Source: an uncultured Carboxylicivirga sp. (GTDB taxonomy: Bacteria > Bacteroidota > Bacteroidia > Bacteroidales > Marinilabiliaceae). Taken from it: a stretch of DNA of 64,000 nucleotides. The position numbers and the translations under genes were made by a program. Within the stretch, counting starts at the first letter, position 1; each line of letters starts with the position of its first letter. The notes under the pieces are model-generated. The model was not told where the DNA came from and made no database searches. It worked only from the letters and a program-made list of their open reading frames with translations. Shown piece after piece: positions 10,438 through 21,100 of this stretch. Where the stretch lies: contig CANNEA010000009.1 in the NCBI GenBank assembly GCA_947503525.1, positions 1 through 64,000 on the forward strand, in the 5' to 3' direction.

Positions 10438-10578
10438 CTAACGTACTTTTTTGCTTTTATCTTTAGTTTTCCTATTCGATTCTTCTAAGCGAATTAGAAG
10501 TTTCTTGAAAACCTCGTTTTCCTCTTCACGCTTTTTAATAAGCCGCCTGATCTCGTTCTCTGTTGTATTTTCTTTCAT
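10438..10578 (-). CDS. Small highly charged hypothetical protein, 46 aa
   Basis: A short ORF from ATG at 10576-10578 to TAG at 10438-10440 encodes 46 residues starting MKENTTENEIRRLIKK. It is extremely rich in Lys, Glu and Arg, has no hydrophobic segment, and is predicted by eye to be one amphipathic, possibly coiled-coil helix. The stop lies only 16 bp before the start codon of the 2546-aa protease, so the two could be co-transcribed and translationally coupled. It may be a leader peptide or a small cytosolic protein. The function is unknown, and without homologues it remains a candidate only. Confidence 0.5.
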   Translation of the reverse strand: MKENTTENEIRRLIKKREEENEVFKKLLIRLEESNRKTKDKSKKVR

Positions 10579-10912
10579 TCTTGATTTTTAACTCGGATAA
10601 AATTTGGTGTAGCCTTTTGGAAAAAAGCATGCAACAAAGCAGTTTAAAAAAGCTTAAGAATTGAAAAAAAGTACTGCAACCTGACTTCTCATCATTGAAA
10701 TAAAACCTCAGCACTCGAATTATATATGACTAATTAGAATATTTAACAACCTCTCACAAAAGCACACTTAGCACTGATATTCTGACCAATAGCACCTCTC
10801 ACACACGATAACATGTTTGTTTGCTTCTAACGTTTGTAATTATTTATGCATCCAGCTTGAATAATTATTGACTAGCTTAGCACCTGATTTAGCTCGATAT
10901 TAAATCTCTGTT
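10579..10912. other. Divergent intergenic region, no gene seen
   Basis: 334 bp separate the minus-strand 46-aa ORF/protease unit from the plus-strand TPR gene. The DNA is AT-rich and must carry both promoters. A near-match to the Bacteroidota -7 element (AACGTTTG, near 10829) faces the TPR gene, but no convincing -33 partner was found. No hairpin, tRNA or ORF above about 30 codons was supported. Confidence 0.5.
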
Positions 10913-12544
10913 ATGAAGTCAAGCTCACACATATTTCGCCATATTACTGTTCTTATTTTATGCCTATACTCAAGTTTTATATGGGCGCAAAACTCAAATA
11001 AGGAGGATAGCCTGGTTAACCAACTCAATCAAACGAGAGTTTATGAGGAGAAAACCAAATTACTACTGGAGCTGGTTAAAGTGACCAGGCAGTTGGATTT
11101 TAAGCAGGCCATACTTTATAGTAATCAAGGTGAAGAATTGGCATTAGATAAACAAGATCAATTGATGTTTGCTAAATTCCAATTGGAAACCGGACTATCA
11201 AACTATTATCTTGGCAATTACGATGAGACTTTTAAGGATTATTTTTCTGCTCTGAAAACTTTTGAGGAGAAGAATGATTTTATTGGAGTGATACGAACAA
11301 CAAATAATATAGGTGCTGTATACGATCGTTTGGAAAACTATCAAAAGGCATCAGAATATTATCTGCGTTGTATTCAATTTTATGACAATGCAAGTGAAGA
11401 TGACAAGCAAAACAACTTGCGTTACCTGTCGCAGATTTACAATAACATGGCCAGTGCATATGAGAAACTGGGAAGAGACCGTGAAGCCATTGTTTATTTT
11501 GAGAAATCATTAACGGTAGCAGAACAAATCAACTTTAGGCATATCATTGGTTCCATCTATAATAATCTGGGTAAGATTGAAGTAAGAAATAAACAATTCG
11601 ATAAAGCTCGACAATACCTTTACCAAGCCATTGATATAAGAACTGAAGATAATGAGCCCGAAGGATTAGCCAAATCACTTTACTTCCTTTCAGATTATTA
11701 TTCTGCCATTAACAAACTGGATAGTGCTGAATGGGCTGCCAAAGAATCCTTAGAAATATCTGAAAAACTAGGACAAATAGAGCACCAACAAGTTGCTCAG
11801 ATGATGTTATACGAAATTTACGAAAAGCAAGGCAAGCTGGCTCAGGCATTGGATGCACACATTAATTATAAAAACCTAAGCGACAGTCTTCTCAACGAGA
11901 ATAAAATGAACCAATTGGCTCAACTTCAAATATCATACGAAATTGATAAAATAGAGCATGAAGCCATCCAGGAAAAAGAAAAGATAAGAACTCAATACAC
12001 CATTTTAATCATTATTCTTTCTGCAGGTTTAGTACTGGCATTCTTACTTATGCACTTATATCGCAATCAAAAAAAGCGTGTAGAACTTGAGAATAAAAAC
12101 CTTGAATTGGAAATTGACACAAAAAATAAAGAACTGACGACAAATGTGATGTACTTGGTTCAAAAGAACGAGTTGATTAATAGTGTCGCCAAAAATCTGC
12201 TTAGCCTTAAAGAAAATATCAAGGAAGAGAATAAGAGAGCCATTCAGGATATTATTTATAATCTGAATTCGGAGTCGGATAACGAAATCTGGCAGGAGTT
12301 TGAATATCGCTTCCAAATGGTACACACCGATTTCTACCATAAATTAAGACAGAAGCATAAGGACATTACACCATCTGAAGAACGTTTGGCTGCATTGCTT
12401 CGCTTAAACCTGAGTTCGAAAGAAATATCAACCATCACACATCAAACTGTGCGCAGTGTGGAAGTGGCAAGAGGTCGCTTGCGTAAGAAATTAAACCTTA
12501 CGGGTACTGACATTAATCTTGTGTCTTATTTGGCTAACTTATAA
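10913..12544 (+). CDS. TPR-containing membrane protein with C-terminal LuxR-like HTH
   Basis: This is a 543-aa signalling protein of a kind common in Bacteroidota. A signal peptide or N-terminal anchor (1-25, ending FIWAQ) precedes tetratricopeptide repeats over about 45-330 (for example NNIGAVYDRLENYQKASEYY at 131-150 and YNNLGKIEVRNKQFDKARQY at 216-235). A transmembrane helix follows at 361-384 (YTILIIILSAGLVLAFLLM), then a coiled coil at 385-440. A helix-turn-helix of LuxR/GerE type lies at about 485-540 (LSSKEISTITHQTVRSVEVA). The topology puts the TPR sensor outside and the DNA-binding domain in the cytosol. It is divergent from the secreted-protease cluster, so it could regulate it (inference). 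It has no receiver or kinase domain. Confidence 0.85.
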   Translation: MKSSSHIFRHITVLILCLYSSFIWAQNSNKEDSLVNQLNQTRVYEEKTKLLLELVKVTRQLDFKQAILYSNQGEELALDKQDQLMFAKFQLETGLSNYYLGNYDETFKDYFSALKTFEEKNDFIGVIRTTNNIGAVYDRLENYQKASEYYLRCIQFYDNASEDDKQNNLRYLSQIYNNMASAYEKLGRDREAIVYFEKSLTVAEQINFRHIIGSIYNNLGKIEVRNKQFDKARQYLYQAIDIRTEDNEPEGLAKSLYFLSDYYSAINKLDSAEWAAKESLEISEKLGQIEHQQVAQMMLYEIYEKQGKLAQALDAHINYKNLSDSLLNENKMNQLAQLQISYEIDKIEHEAIQEKEKIRTQYTILIIILSAGLVLAFLLMHLYRNQKKRVELENKNLELEIDTKNKELTTNVMYLVQKNELINSVAKNLLSLKENIKEENKRAIQDIIYNLNSESDNEIWQEFEYRFQMVHTDFYHKLRQKHKDITPSEERLAALLRLNLSSKEISTITHQTVRSVEVARGRLRKKLNLTGTDINLVSYLANL

Positions 12545-12591
12545 GTCTGCTTTATTTCTTTGGGTTCTTCAGTTTTCTCCATTTCTAAACT

Positions 12592-12599
12592 TACATTTG
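12592..12599 (+). promoter_or_regulatory. Candidate -7 promoter element for the U32 gene
   Basis: TACATTTG matches the Bacteroidota -7 consensus TAnnTTTG exactly and sits 18 bp before the ATG at 12618. No good -33 element was found at the usual 19-21 bp spacing, so support is partial. Confidence 0.4.
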
Positions 12600-12617
12600 C
12601 ATCGTAATACATAAGAA

Positions 12618-14828
12618 ATGAAAAGGGAGATTGAGCTATTAGCTCCAGGTGGAGATTTAGATGCGATAAAAGCAGCAATTATTGCAGGAGCAAATGCAGT
12701 ATATTGTGGTCTGGATAAATTCAATGCCCGAAATCGAGCAAGCAATATTAGCTTCGACAATCTGCAAGGCATACTAGTTTTAGCTCACGAAAATAATTGT
12801 CAGGTCTTTCTAACACTTAATATTCTTATTACAGATAGTGAATTGAATTTGTTGTTTAATTTGCTTAATAAATTAGTGAATACAGGTATTGATGGTATCA
12901 TCATTCAGGATCTTGGTTTATTCTACCTACTGAACAAGTATTTCCCCTCTCTTAAAATACATGCCTCCACCCAACTAACGACTCATAATAAAGGCCAAAT
13001 AAAGTTTTTAAAGCAACTAAAGGCAACACGGGTTAACCTGTCTCGTGAACTTAACATTAATGAGATAAAAGACTTAAACAATTTAAATCATCAATTGGGC
13101 TTATTAACTGAAGTGTTTGTTCATGGCTCGAATTGTATTTCATTCTCAGGACAATGTTATATGAGTTCGGTACAGAGTGGCAACTCTGGCAACAGAGGAC
13201 GATGCAGTCAGCCTTGTCGCGATAAATATTCAAGTACTAATTCAGAAATAGACTATCCTCTTAACCTGAAAGACAATTCTGCTTTTTATAATCTGGATGA
13301 GTTAAGCGCTGCCGGTATTGATTCATTAAAAATTGAAGGTCGCATTAAAAAGTACGATTATGTCTATACTGTTGTTAAAACATGGAGTGAACAATTAAAG
13401 CGAATAAGTAAGAAAGAGCCTTTGAGAAATGATATTAGTGATCTATACAAGGTATTCAATCGCGATTTCAGCAATGGCTTTCTTATAGGTAACATAGGTA
13501 AAAATGCTTTTATTGATGATCCCAGAGATTATTCTTTAAAGCGGCTTTCTTTAGCCAAGGAATCTGAAACTGAATTTCTGGATAAGAAAGAAATATTTGC
13601 TGCCAAACTAAAACTCAGACTTGATGCTATAAGTATTAACAAAAATCCTATTGATATTCGGTTAACAGGAAAAGAAGGCCAGGTACTGACAATAGAAGTT
13701 CAAAGTACGGATCAAATTCTACGTTTTCAATCCAATTCAAAGCTTTCAACTAATGGAAAAGAAGCCTTAAGTGAGAATTTAATTCAGGAAAAATTTCGAT
13801 CCTTAAATGATACCGAACACAGTATTAAATCAATTAACTGTGATGCACTGGAAGGAATAGTCTTTCTTCCTTTTAAAGAACTCAACCTTTTAAGGAAACA
13901 AATTTTCAAGCTTTTAAACCATGGACAAGATGCCATTAATGCTGTTAAGCTGCCTAAGCTAAATGGATCAAGGGAATCCACAAAACCTGGGATTTCCGTT
14001 CTGATATCCTCAGTTAAAGAAATGGAACAATGCTCGAAATGTGACTTGATTTACTATCAAATACGCAATGCCATCAAGGCTAATTTATCCGAGCTAGTAC
14101 AAGTGTTTAGTGAACACACCAATTTAATTCCATGGTTTCCAGCTGTCATTATTGGTGAGGATTTTGATGCTGCAATTGATTTTATTGATAGAGTCAAACC
14201 AAAAATACTGGTGAGTAATAATACCGGAATAGGCTATGAAGCCAATCATCGCGGAATACAATGGATAGCAGGTCCACAATTAAATATTAGCAACTCCTAC
14301 GCTTTACTTTGTTTGAAGCAGGACTTTAACTGTTCAGGTGCATTTATCTCCAACGAACTCAGTCAGATGCAAATCCGAGGCATTAAAAAACCGGATAACT
14401 TCGATCTTTACTTCAGCATATATCACCCTAATATTCTAATGACGAGCAGGCTATGTTTGAATCATCAAATTAATAAATGTCCAAAAACAAATATGGATGC
14501 TCAATGTCTTCCAAATTGTAAAACATTTTCTTCAATTACGAATGTAAAGGGTCAAACTTCATTAATCCAAAAGACCAAGGGTAACTTTCACGAAATGTAT
14601 GATGAGAAAGATTATTTAAATCTTGATATTGTTACTGACCTACCGGATAAATTTGCTTCGTATATGATGGATCTAAGACGATTTGACAATTTCAGGAAAA
14701 CAGATGTTGAGAATTCTGAACTCATCAATTTATTTCAGAATCACATCAATGGAAGCCCGGAAGCAAAACAACAATTACAAATGAAACTACCTGCAACCAG
14801 CTGTCAACAATATAAAAAAGGCATATAA
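12618..14828 (+). CDS. U32 family peptidase-like RNA hydroxylation enzyme (RlhA-type)
   Basis: This 736-aa U32-family protein most resembles the long RlhA/YdcP branch, which in E. coli adds ho5C2501 to 23S rRNA. The shorter TrhP branch makes ho5U34 in tRNA. Residues 1-260 form the U32 barrel with the start IELLAPGGDLDAIKAAI. The family signature over 173-200 holds Cys173, Cys180, Cys196 and Cys200 (GRCSQPCR), probable Fe-S ligands. It is followed by DSLKIEGRIKKYDYV, typical of the family. The C-terminal half (about 300-735) matches the collagenase-like/DUF3656 extension by order and length. A late Cys cluster (CLNHQINKCPK, CLPNC) is seen near 615-640. It is a single gene, convergent with the LytTR regulator 29 bp away. 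The rRNA target is inferred from family membership, and a tRNA target cannot be excluded. Confidence 0.85.
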   Translation: MKREIELLAPGGDLDAIKAAIIAGANAVYCGLDKFNARNRASNISFDNLQGILVLAHENNCQVFLTLNILITDSELNLLFNLLNKLVNTGIDGIIIQDLGLFYLLNKYFPSLKIHASTQLTTHNKGQIKFLKQLKATRVNLSRELNINEIKDLNNLNHQLGLLTEVFVHGSNCISFSGQCYMSSVQSGNSGNRGRCSQPCRDKYSSTNSEIDYPLNLKDNSAFYNLDELSAAGIDSLKIEGRIKKYDYVYTVVKTWSEQLKRISKKEPLRNDISDLYKVFNRDFSNGFLIGNIGKNAFIDDPRDYSLKRLSLAKESETEFLDKKEIFAAKLKLRLDAISINKNPIDIRLTGKEGQVLTIEVQSTDQILRFQSNSKLSTNGKEALSENLIQEKFRSLNDTEHSIKSINCDALEGIVFLPFKELNLLRKQIFKLLNHGQDAINAVKLPKLNGSRESTKPGISVLISSVKEMEQCSKCDLIYYQIRNAIKANLSELVQVFSEHTNLIPWFPAVIIGEDFDAAIDFIDRVKPKILVSNNTGIGYEANHRGIQWIAGPQLNISNSYALLCLKQDFNCSGAFISNELSQMQIRGIKKPDNFDLYFSIYHPNILMTSRLCLNHQINKCPKTNMDAQCLPNCKTFSSITNVKGQTSLIQKTKGNFHEMYDEKDYLNLDIVTDLPDKFASYMMDLRRFDNFRKTDVENSELINLFQNHINGSPEAKQQLQMKLPATSCQQYKKGI

Positions 14829-14857
14829 GATCTAAATTAGCATGCAGAAGGTTGATG

Positions 14858-15640
14858 TTATTGATTCATCCAGTCTTTAAATTGTGAGGCCTTGGCTCTA
14901 CTTATCATTATTTTATCACCCAGATTATTCTGAAGTTTAACAACTAATTTTCCGCTAAAGTAAGTTTCAAAATGATCAATCGCTGCTTCATTAATTATTG
15001 TCTGTCTGTTGGCGCGAAAAAAATCCTGAGGATCCAGCTCCTCGTCTAATTTATCCAATGGCTGATTAATAACATGTTGACGTCCATCAAACCCAACCGC
15101 AAAAGTAACACGCGATTCAAAATAAAAATAAGCAATTTCCTCCACAGGCAGTTTAAAAAAGGCATCTCGTTTAGCTATCAAAAAACGCTTACGGTAACCT
15201 CCTTTTGAAGCCATAATTGAGTTGGCCAATTTTTGATAATTGATTTGGCTTTCCTTGTTGGATTCCATTTCAATTAGCTCCAATGCCCTTTCAAATTTAT
15301 CAATGGCTTTAAGCAAATCCACTTCCTTTACAGGTTTAAGGATGTAATCAATACTATTCAACTCAAATGCCTTAAGGGCAAATTCGTTATAAGCCGTTGT
15401 AAAAACGACGGGGCTCTCAACTTTCACCTGTTCAAAAATCGAAAAGCAATTACCATCAGCCAACTCTATATCAAGAAATATCAGGAAAGGCTCCTCATTA
15501 TTTTCTAACCAAAGTACCGTTTCCTTGATACTTTGAAGTATAGCAACAACATGCCATTCAGGACGTAATTCCTGAACCATATCCCGTAACATTTTAGCAG
15601 TATGAAGCTCGTCTTCAACAATGATAATATCTCTTTTCAT
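14858..15640 (-). CDS. LytTR-family response regulator (RND cassette 1)
   Basis: This is a 260-aa response regulator. The receiver domain (1-120) has the acidic pair Glu9/Asp10 and phospho-acceptor Asp57 in FLIFLDIELADG, with the conserved Thr and Lys in VVFTTAYNEFAL and YILKPV. The LytTR DNA-binding domain lies at about 150-258 (KRFLIAKRDAFFKLPVEEIAY, RANRQTIINEAAI). It starts 5 bp downstream of the partner kinase stop, so the two are surely co-transcribed. It is the last gene of a same-strand block that begins with an RND adaptor. The block therefore suggests that it controls the pump or an adjacent envelope regulon (inference). The paralogue at 48734-49504 has the same architecture. Confidence 0.93.
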   Translation of the reverse strand: MKRDIIIVEDELHTAKMLRDMVQELRPEWHVVAILQSIKETVLWLENNEEPFLIFLDIELADGNCFSIFEQVKVESPVVFTTAYNEFALKAFELNSIDYILKPVKEVDLLKAIDKFERALELIEMESNKESQINYQKLANSIMASKGGYRKRFLIAKRDAFFKLPVEEIAYFYFESRVTFAVGFDGRQHVINQPLDKLDEELDPQDFFRANRQTIINEAAIDHFETYFSGKLVVKLQNNLGDKIMISRAKASQFKDWMNQ

Positions 15641-15645
15641 CCCAC

Positions 15646-16668
15646 TTAAATTAAAGGTAATTCAACACTAAATTTATTCTCCGATTGCTTTATCTCAACT
15701 TTTCGATCAGTAAGAAAGCTCATACGTTGCTTTAAGTTTGATAATCCGGTATTGGTTGAATAGGTCGATTTCTTTAAGTTGATAGTGTTGGTCACATTTA
15801 AAGAATCATTATGCCCTACTATCTCCAACACTAATGGTCTCTCTTCTGTGGCAATATTGTGCTTTATGGCATTTTCCACCAAAAATTGCAAACTTAATGG
15901 CGGTAAGTGTTTGGAATATAATGCTTCACTTACATCCAAAACTAAATCTAGTCCTTTTCCAAGCCGCTCTTTATGCAATGCCAAATACGAATTAATAAAA
16001 ATCAATTCATCATGTAGTTTTATGGAAACATTGTTTTTGCTTTCCAATACATAGCGGTAAACATCTGAAAAATTCTCAGCAAATCGAATAGCTGCCTTTT
16101 GATCCTGACGAATAATGGCAATTAATGTACTTAAATTATTAAATAGAAAATGTGGATTTACCTGATCCTGAAGCGCCCTATAATCTGCTTTTAGCTTCTC
16201 TTGCTTTAACCGTTCATTCTCAATTCTGAATGCCCCCAAGCTCTGATGATAATTATGAGCAATAAGTAATACAACATACATGGCAATAAACAAAAGAGCC
16301 ATCACTAAACTTAAAGCAAAATTAGCTTCATTCAATTCTGCTTTTTTTTCAAATAGGGGTTTAAATTGGTAAGCCAAAAAGGCTACAAATGAGAACCAAA
16401 ATGCAGAAAATCCAATTAACAAGATAAATCGAAGGGGGCTTTCATCATGCCATGAATACTTACGACTAAGTAATTTATTAAATGCAAAAATACCCTCAGA
16501 TATAGAAACAAAAATACAAATTGTAAATATTAAGGCTTCCCAAACATATGGCTTATCTGCATATAAAGTAAACGAAAAAAGCGAATAAAAAATTACTCCA
16601 ATTAATATTTCAAATAATAGGCGACTTCTGTCATTATAAAAAAATAGTGGAGTTGTTGCTTTAAGCAT
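15646..16668 (-). CDS. LytS-type sensor histidine kinase (RND cassette 1)
   Basis: This membrane histidine kinase is 340 aa from the ATG at 16668. A longer form starting at a GTG at 16701 adds 11 residues but is less likely. About four transmembrane helices fill residues 15-145, followed by a short coiled coil. The His_kinase domain has the canonical motif VNPHFLFNNLSTL (His173), and the HATPase domain has QFLVENAIKHN and TGLSNLKQRM. It lacks a periplasmic sensor domain, so it probably senses through its membrane helices, for example membrane stress or pump substrate (inference). The stop lies 5 bp before the response regulator, and the TolC-like gene ends 43 bp upstream of the alternative start. 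Confidence 0.9.
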   Translation of the reverse strand: MLKATTPLFFYNDRSRLLFEILIGVIFYSLFSFTLYADKPYVWEALIFTICIFVSISEGIFAFNKLLSRKYSWHDESPLRFILLIGFSAFWFSFVAFLAYQFKPLFEKKAELNEANFALSLVMALLFIAMYVVLLIAHNYHQSLGAFRIENERLKQEKLKADYRALQDQVNPHFLFNNLSTLIAIIRQDQKAAIRFAENFSDVYRYVLESKNNVSIKLHDELIFINSYLALHKERLGKGLDLVLDVSEALYSKHLPPLSLQFLVENAIKHNIATEERPLVLEIVGHNDSLNVTNTINLKKSTYSTNTGLSNLKQRMSFLTDRKVEIKQSENKFSVELPLI

Positions 16669-16744
16669 AATTAATCGTTTTATCAATCTAAAGGTAAGCA
16701 CTTATATTTCATTTTCAAGATACCTTCTTCAAATCTTCTATACA

Positions 16745-18100
16745 TCAGGTATCACTACGCAATAGACCTACGCCTTTGTAGTAGGTTGTTTTAGCAATTT
16801 CGTAATTGGCTAATGCTTCCAATAAACCAGCCTGAGCTCTTTGCCAACTGGCTTGTGCATTAAGTAAATCCGTCGTTGTATTTAAACCATTCTCATAACT
16901 TAAAACAACTTCCGACAAACTTTCTTCTGCTTCAACTTTACCTTTTTTTGCCAATACTATAGCATCATAAGATTCTGTTAGTTGGAGCATATATTGTTGT
17001 ACTTCAAGCTGCACCAACTCACTGGTTTCATCCAATTTAATTTGTGCCTGCTGCTGCTGGTAACGTGCGGCATCCATTTTATGTTTTTTTTCACCCCAGT
17101 GTATAATTGGGATAGACAGTCGAGCGGAGGCCGTAGTTTGATAACTACCGCTGATTAGATTTGGAACCTCGGTATAACCATATGCCACCTGGGCACCTAA
17201 ACTCGGACGATATTGAGCAGCAACTGTTTTTTTCTGAAGTTCAGATATGGCAACCTGTCCGTTTAAAATATGTAATTCATTACGATTGTTAAGAGCCATA
17301 TTTAAGGCATTATTTAAGTTTATCATTTCCGGATCATTGTTCAAATCTTCCACAACATTAAGCTCAGTATTTAAAGGCAAACCAATCGTTTGACACAAAT
17401 TCATTTGCATAAGTGTATATCCATTTTTTGCACGAACCAGATTGAGTTCGGCTTCATTTTTTTGAACGCTAACCTTGAGTTGCTCACTCTTGGGTACTAA
17501 GCCAATGTCATACATAACTTTTAATTGCTGTTCTAAAGAATCAAGCATCTCGACATACTTATTGGCAACCTTAATATTTTCCTTTAGTGCTACCACTTGC
17601 CAATAAACAACATCGGTGTTTAAAACAACCTGATCTGATTCCAACTGGTATGCGTTGGTAGCAATTTCCAGTCCTTTATCTGCCATTTTATTAGCATACC
17701 TAATTTGTCCTCCCGCGTAAATCGGTATTTGCATACCAAGCTGTGCCTGAAAAATTCTTAGGCGCTCAGTCTCCAATTTCATACCAGGAAAATAAACATC
17801 ACTTACACCAGTGATATTGCCATCTGTATCAGCAGTTGGCAAATGAAATCCCGGAACTTCAACATCATCCAACTGAGGTAAAAACATTGCGGTACCCGTT
17901 CCATCAATCATAGGTAAATAAGCCGTTCGCGCTTGCTTTCGATTGGCTTCGGCTTCCTTCAACTGAAGATCTGAAATCTTTAAAGTCTTATTGTATTCCA
18001 ATGCCATGGTTCGACATTGCTCTAAGGATAACTGTTCCTGTCCACGAGAACTAACTGTGAGTAGCAAAAGCCCTGTAATAATTATATATGATAATCGCAT
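16745..18100 (-). CDS. TolC-family outer-membrane efflux channel (RND cassette 1)
   Basis: This 451-aa outer-membrane efflux protein has a signal peptide at 1-20 (ending SSRGQ) and begins with the typical LSLEQCRTMALEYNKTLKISD. Two duplicated OEP halves of long coiled-coil helices and short beta strands follow (about 25-235 and 240-448). TolC landmarks include AYLPMIDG at 58-65, YRPSLGAQVAYGY near 300 and NGLNTTTDLLNAQASWQRA near 405-425. It forms the outer-membrane trimer of the tripartite pump. It follows the RND permease gene by 38 bp on the same strand and is itself followed by the LytS/LytTR pair. Confidence 0.92.
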   Translation of the reverse strand: MRLSYIIITGLLLLTVSSRGQEQLSLEQCRTMALEYNKTLKISDLQLKEAEANRKQARTAYLPMIDGTGTAMFLPQLDDVEVPGFHLPTADTDGNITGVSDVYFPGMKLETERLRIFQAQLGMQIPIYAGGQIRYANKMADKGLEIATNAYQLESDQVVLNTDVVYWQVVALKENIKVANKYVEMLDSLEQQLKVMYDIGLVPKSEQLKVSVQKNEAELNLVRAKNGYTLMQMNLCQTIGLPLNTELNVVEDLNNDPEMINLNNALNMALNNRNELHILNGQVAISELQKKTVAAQYRPSLGAQVAYGYTEVPNLISGSYQTTASARLSIPIIHWGEKKHKMDAARYQQQQAQIKLDETSELVQLEVQQYMLQLTESYDAIVLAKKGKVEAEESLSEVVLSYENGLNTTTDLLNAQASWQRAQAGLLEALANYEIAKTTYYKGVGLLRSDT

Positions 18101-18138
18101 TGTATTATTTCTTTGATTTGTAATAAATGATGAACTCC

Positions 18139-21100
18139 TTACTCTACTGAGGTCGTATTATCAACATGAGGTTCACTTTCCTGACCATGAAGTGATTTTG
18201 TCTCCACTTTATAAAACATGGCGTACAGAACAGGCACAATTATTAAAGTAATTACTGAACCTATAAGTAATCCAAACATTATGGCCACCGCCAAACTTGC
18301 AAACATCCTGTCCCAAAGTAGTGGTAACATTCCTAATATGGTTGTTAAGGAAGCCATCATAACCGGACGTACCCTGGATATGGTTGAATCTATGATTGCA
18401 TTTAGTTTATCTTTTCCGCTTTTTATTTGAATGTTGATTTCGTCGAGCAGAACAACAGCATTTTTAATCATCATACCCATTAAACCTAATGAACCAACCA
18501 TAGCAAAGAAGGTGAAATAGGTACCTGTGAAAAGAAAGCCAAATATGACTCCAATAAAAGCCAAAGGCACCAACATGAATATTATAATGGGTTGTTTGAA
18601 ATTATTAAACAACCCAATGATGATGATCAGCATCAATAATACAGCTAGTGGGAAATTTTGCATTAAGCCCTCATTGGCTTCATTGCTACTCTTGTATTCA
18701 CCCAACCATTCCAACTCATATCCTTCAGGTAAAGGAATCGCTTCAACCTTGTTTTTTAGCAACGGAAATAATTCACTTCCAGAATACCCTGGCGCCGGAT
18801 CACATTGCACTTTTATTGCACGCTGTCCATTGTAGTGCATTATTCTGTTATTTGCCCATTGCACCTCGATAGAATCAACCAACTGAACAAGAGGAACACT
18901 CGTTGGCAAACCTGACCATACAGGTATTGAATTTAACTGAGTGACATCATTATCCAATGTAGTATTTAATTTAAGCATGACAGGCAATTGGTATTCGCCA
19001 TCATAAAACACACCAACAGGAGCTCCATTTGAAGCTATTGCTAATGCCTGTGCAACATCCTGTCGGTTAACCATTAGTTCACGCGCACGAACCTTAGAAT
19101 ACAATGGTGTTAAAACTTTTACATCATTTTTCCAATTATCTGTTACAAATCGGGCCATTGGTTCCGCCCTCATAATTGCTTTGGCCTCTTCAGCTAAATG
19201 CTTAAGTACCTTTTCATCTTTACCCGTAAACTTAGCTTCAACTATAAACTCACCGCCTACTGCCAAATACTCCTTTACCCTGGCAAAGGCCTGTGGGTAA
19301 TTTTCATCAACAAGAGTCTGCAATTGCTCCATGGTTTCGGGCAAACGTTCTCTATCCTTAACACTTATAATTAGTTCGCCATAACTTAAGCTTAAGCCAT
19401 TCACCGGACGCAGCAAAGTGTAACGCGCAGGTGTACTGCCTAATCCGGTTACCACAAAATTAATATTGTCCCATTGTTCCACTTTCTTTTGCAGTTCATC
19501 CAGATCCATCTCCACCTGCTTCATATCAGCTCCTTCAGGTAAACGATACTCCAGTATAAACTGATCGTAATTGGCAGCCGGGAAGAAATTTTGTTTCACC
19601 TGACCAAAGAGCATAAATGAAAGTATCAATACAATAATTGTTGAAATGGTAAACAAAGACTTATGCCACAATGAAAATTGTAATAGCTTTTTGAAAAGGC
19701 GATAAAACCCTCCCGAATATGGATCTTTATTCTCCTCATTGTTTTGTTTAGCTTTTCCTTTAGTATAAAAATACTGCGCCATAAAAGGCGTTTGAACCAT
19801 AGCCAGCAGCCAACTCACAAATAAGGAAATAGCCAATACAAAAAACAAGGATTTTAAGAATTCACCTGCCATTGTATTATTAAAGCCAAGCGGCATAAAT
19901 GCCAGAATAGCAACAAAGGTTGCTGCCAACAACGGCATTGCCGATTTCTTTGCTGTACTGACAAAAGCCTTACTTCGCTTAACGCCTTTTTTTAAGTCAA
20001 TTAATATACCATCGGCTACTACAATTGCATTATCCACCAGCATACCCATGGCAATAATAATGGCTGCCAGTGATACACGGTGTAACTCAATATCCATGGC
20101 ACTCATCACAATAAAAGTTCCCAGAATAGTAAATACCAAACCACTGGCGATAAGCAAACCTGCTTTGGCTCCCATAAAAACCAATAATACTGCTATTACG
20201 ATAATAACCGACATTGCCAGGTTGACCATAAAATCACTAATGGCTTCATCTACTTTTTCATGCTGGTAAAAAATAGGATGGTAATCTATACCTGCCGGTA
20301 AATCTTGCTGCAATTCATCCAATCGCTTCTCAAGACTTTCACCCAACTCAATAATGTTACCACCTTTCTCCATTGAAATAGCCAAACTAATCGCTTCTTG
20401 GCCATTAAACTTCAGTTTTTGCATTTCCGGTTCATAAAATGCTCTTTCAACTTTAGCTATTTCTCCCAAACGGTATCTACCTCCGTTAGGTAGAAGCACC
20501 TCAAAATCCTTTATCTCATCTAAATCCTGAAACTTATTTCCAATATCAAGTCGGATACGCTCGCTTCCGGAAACAAAACTCCCTGGATTAACGGTTACAC
20601 CCTGATCATTAAATAACTGAAAAATCATTAAAGGATTGATGCCAAGAGAAGCGAAATATTCGTTGTCGAAACTGATATTTATAACTTCCGTTTTTTTACC
20701 AAACACTTCTATTCGCTTCACTCCATCCACAATCAGCAACTCCTCCTTCACGAAATCAACGTAATGTTGGAATTCATTATAAGAATAACCGTCATTACTA
20801 ATGGCTAGAAATATACCTGACACATCACCAAAATCATCATTGACAATTGGCTCTCCAGCTCCCTGAGGCAGATTACCCTTCACATCATTAACTTTTCTGC
20901 GCAGGTGATCCCAAAGCTGTGGCATCTCATCCGTAGTAACATGTGTCTTAATATTAATTGTGATTTCCGACATCCCGGCAATAGATCTGGACTCAATAAA
21001 ATCTATATTCTCCAATCGCTGCACGGCTTTTTCTAATACCTCAGTCACTTCATGTTCCACCTCTTCAGCTGAAGCACCAGGATAAGGTGTAATTATCATT

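Noticed and set aside
18218-18872. Three plus-strand ORFs (70-102 aa) inside the RND permease of cassette 1
   Set aside because: They lie fully antisense to a well-supported coding region, have no family motifs and show composition typical of shadow frames.
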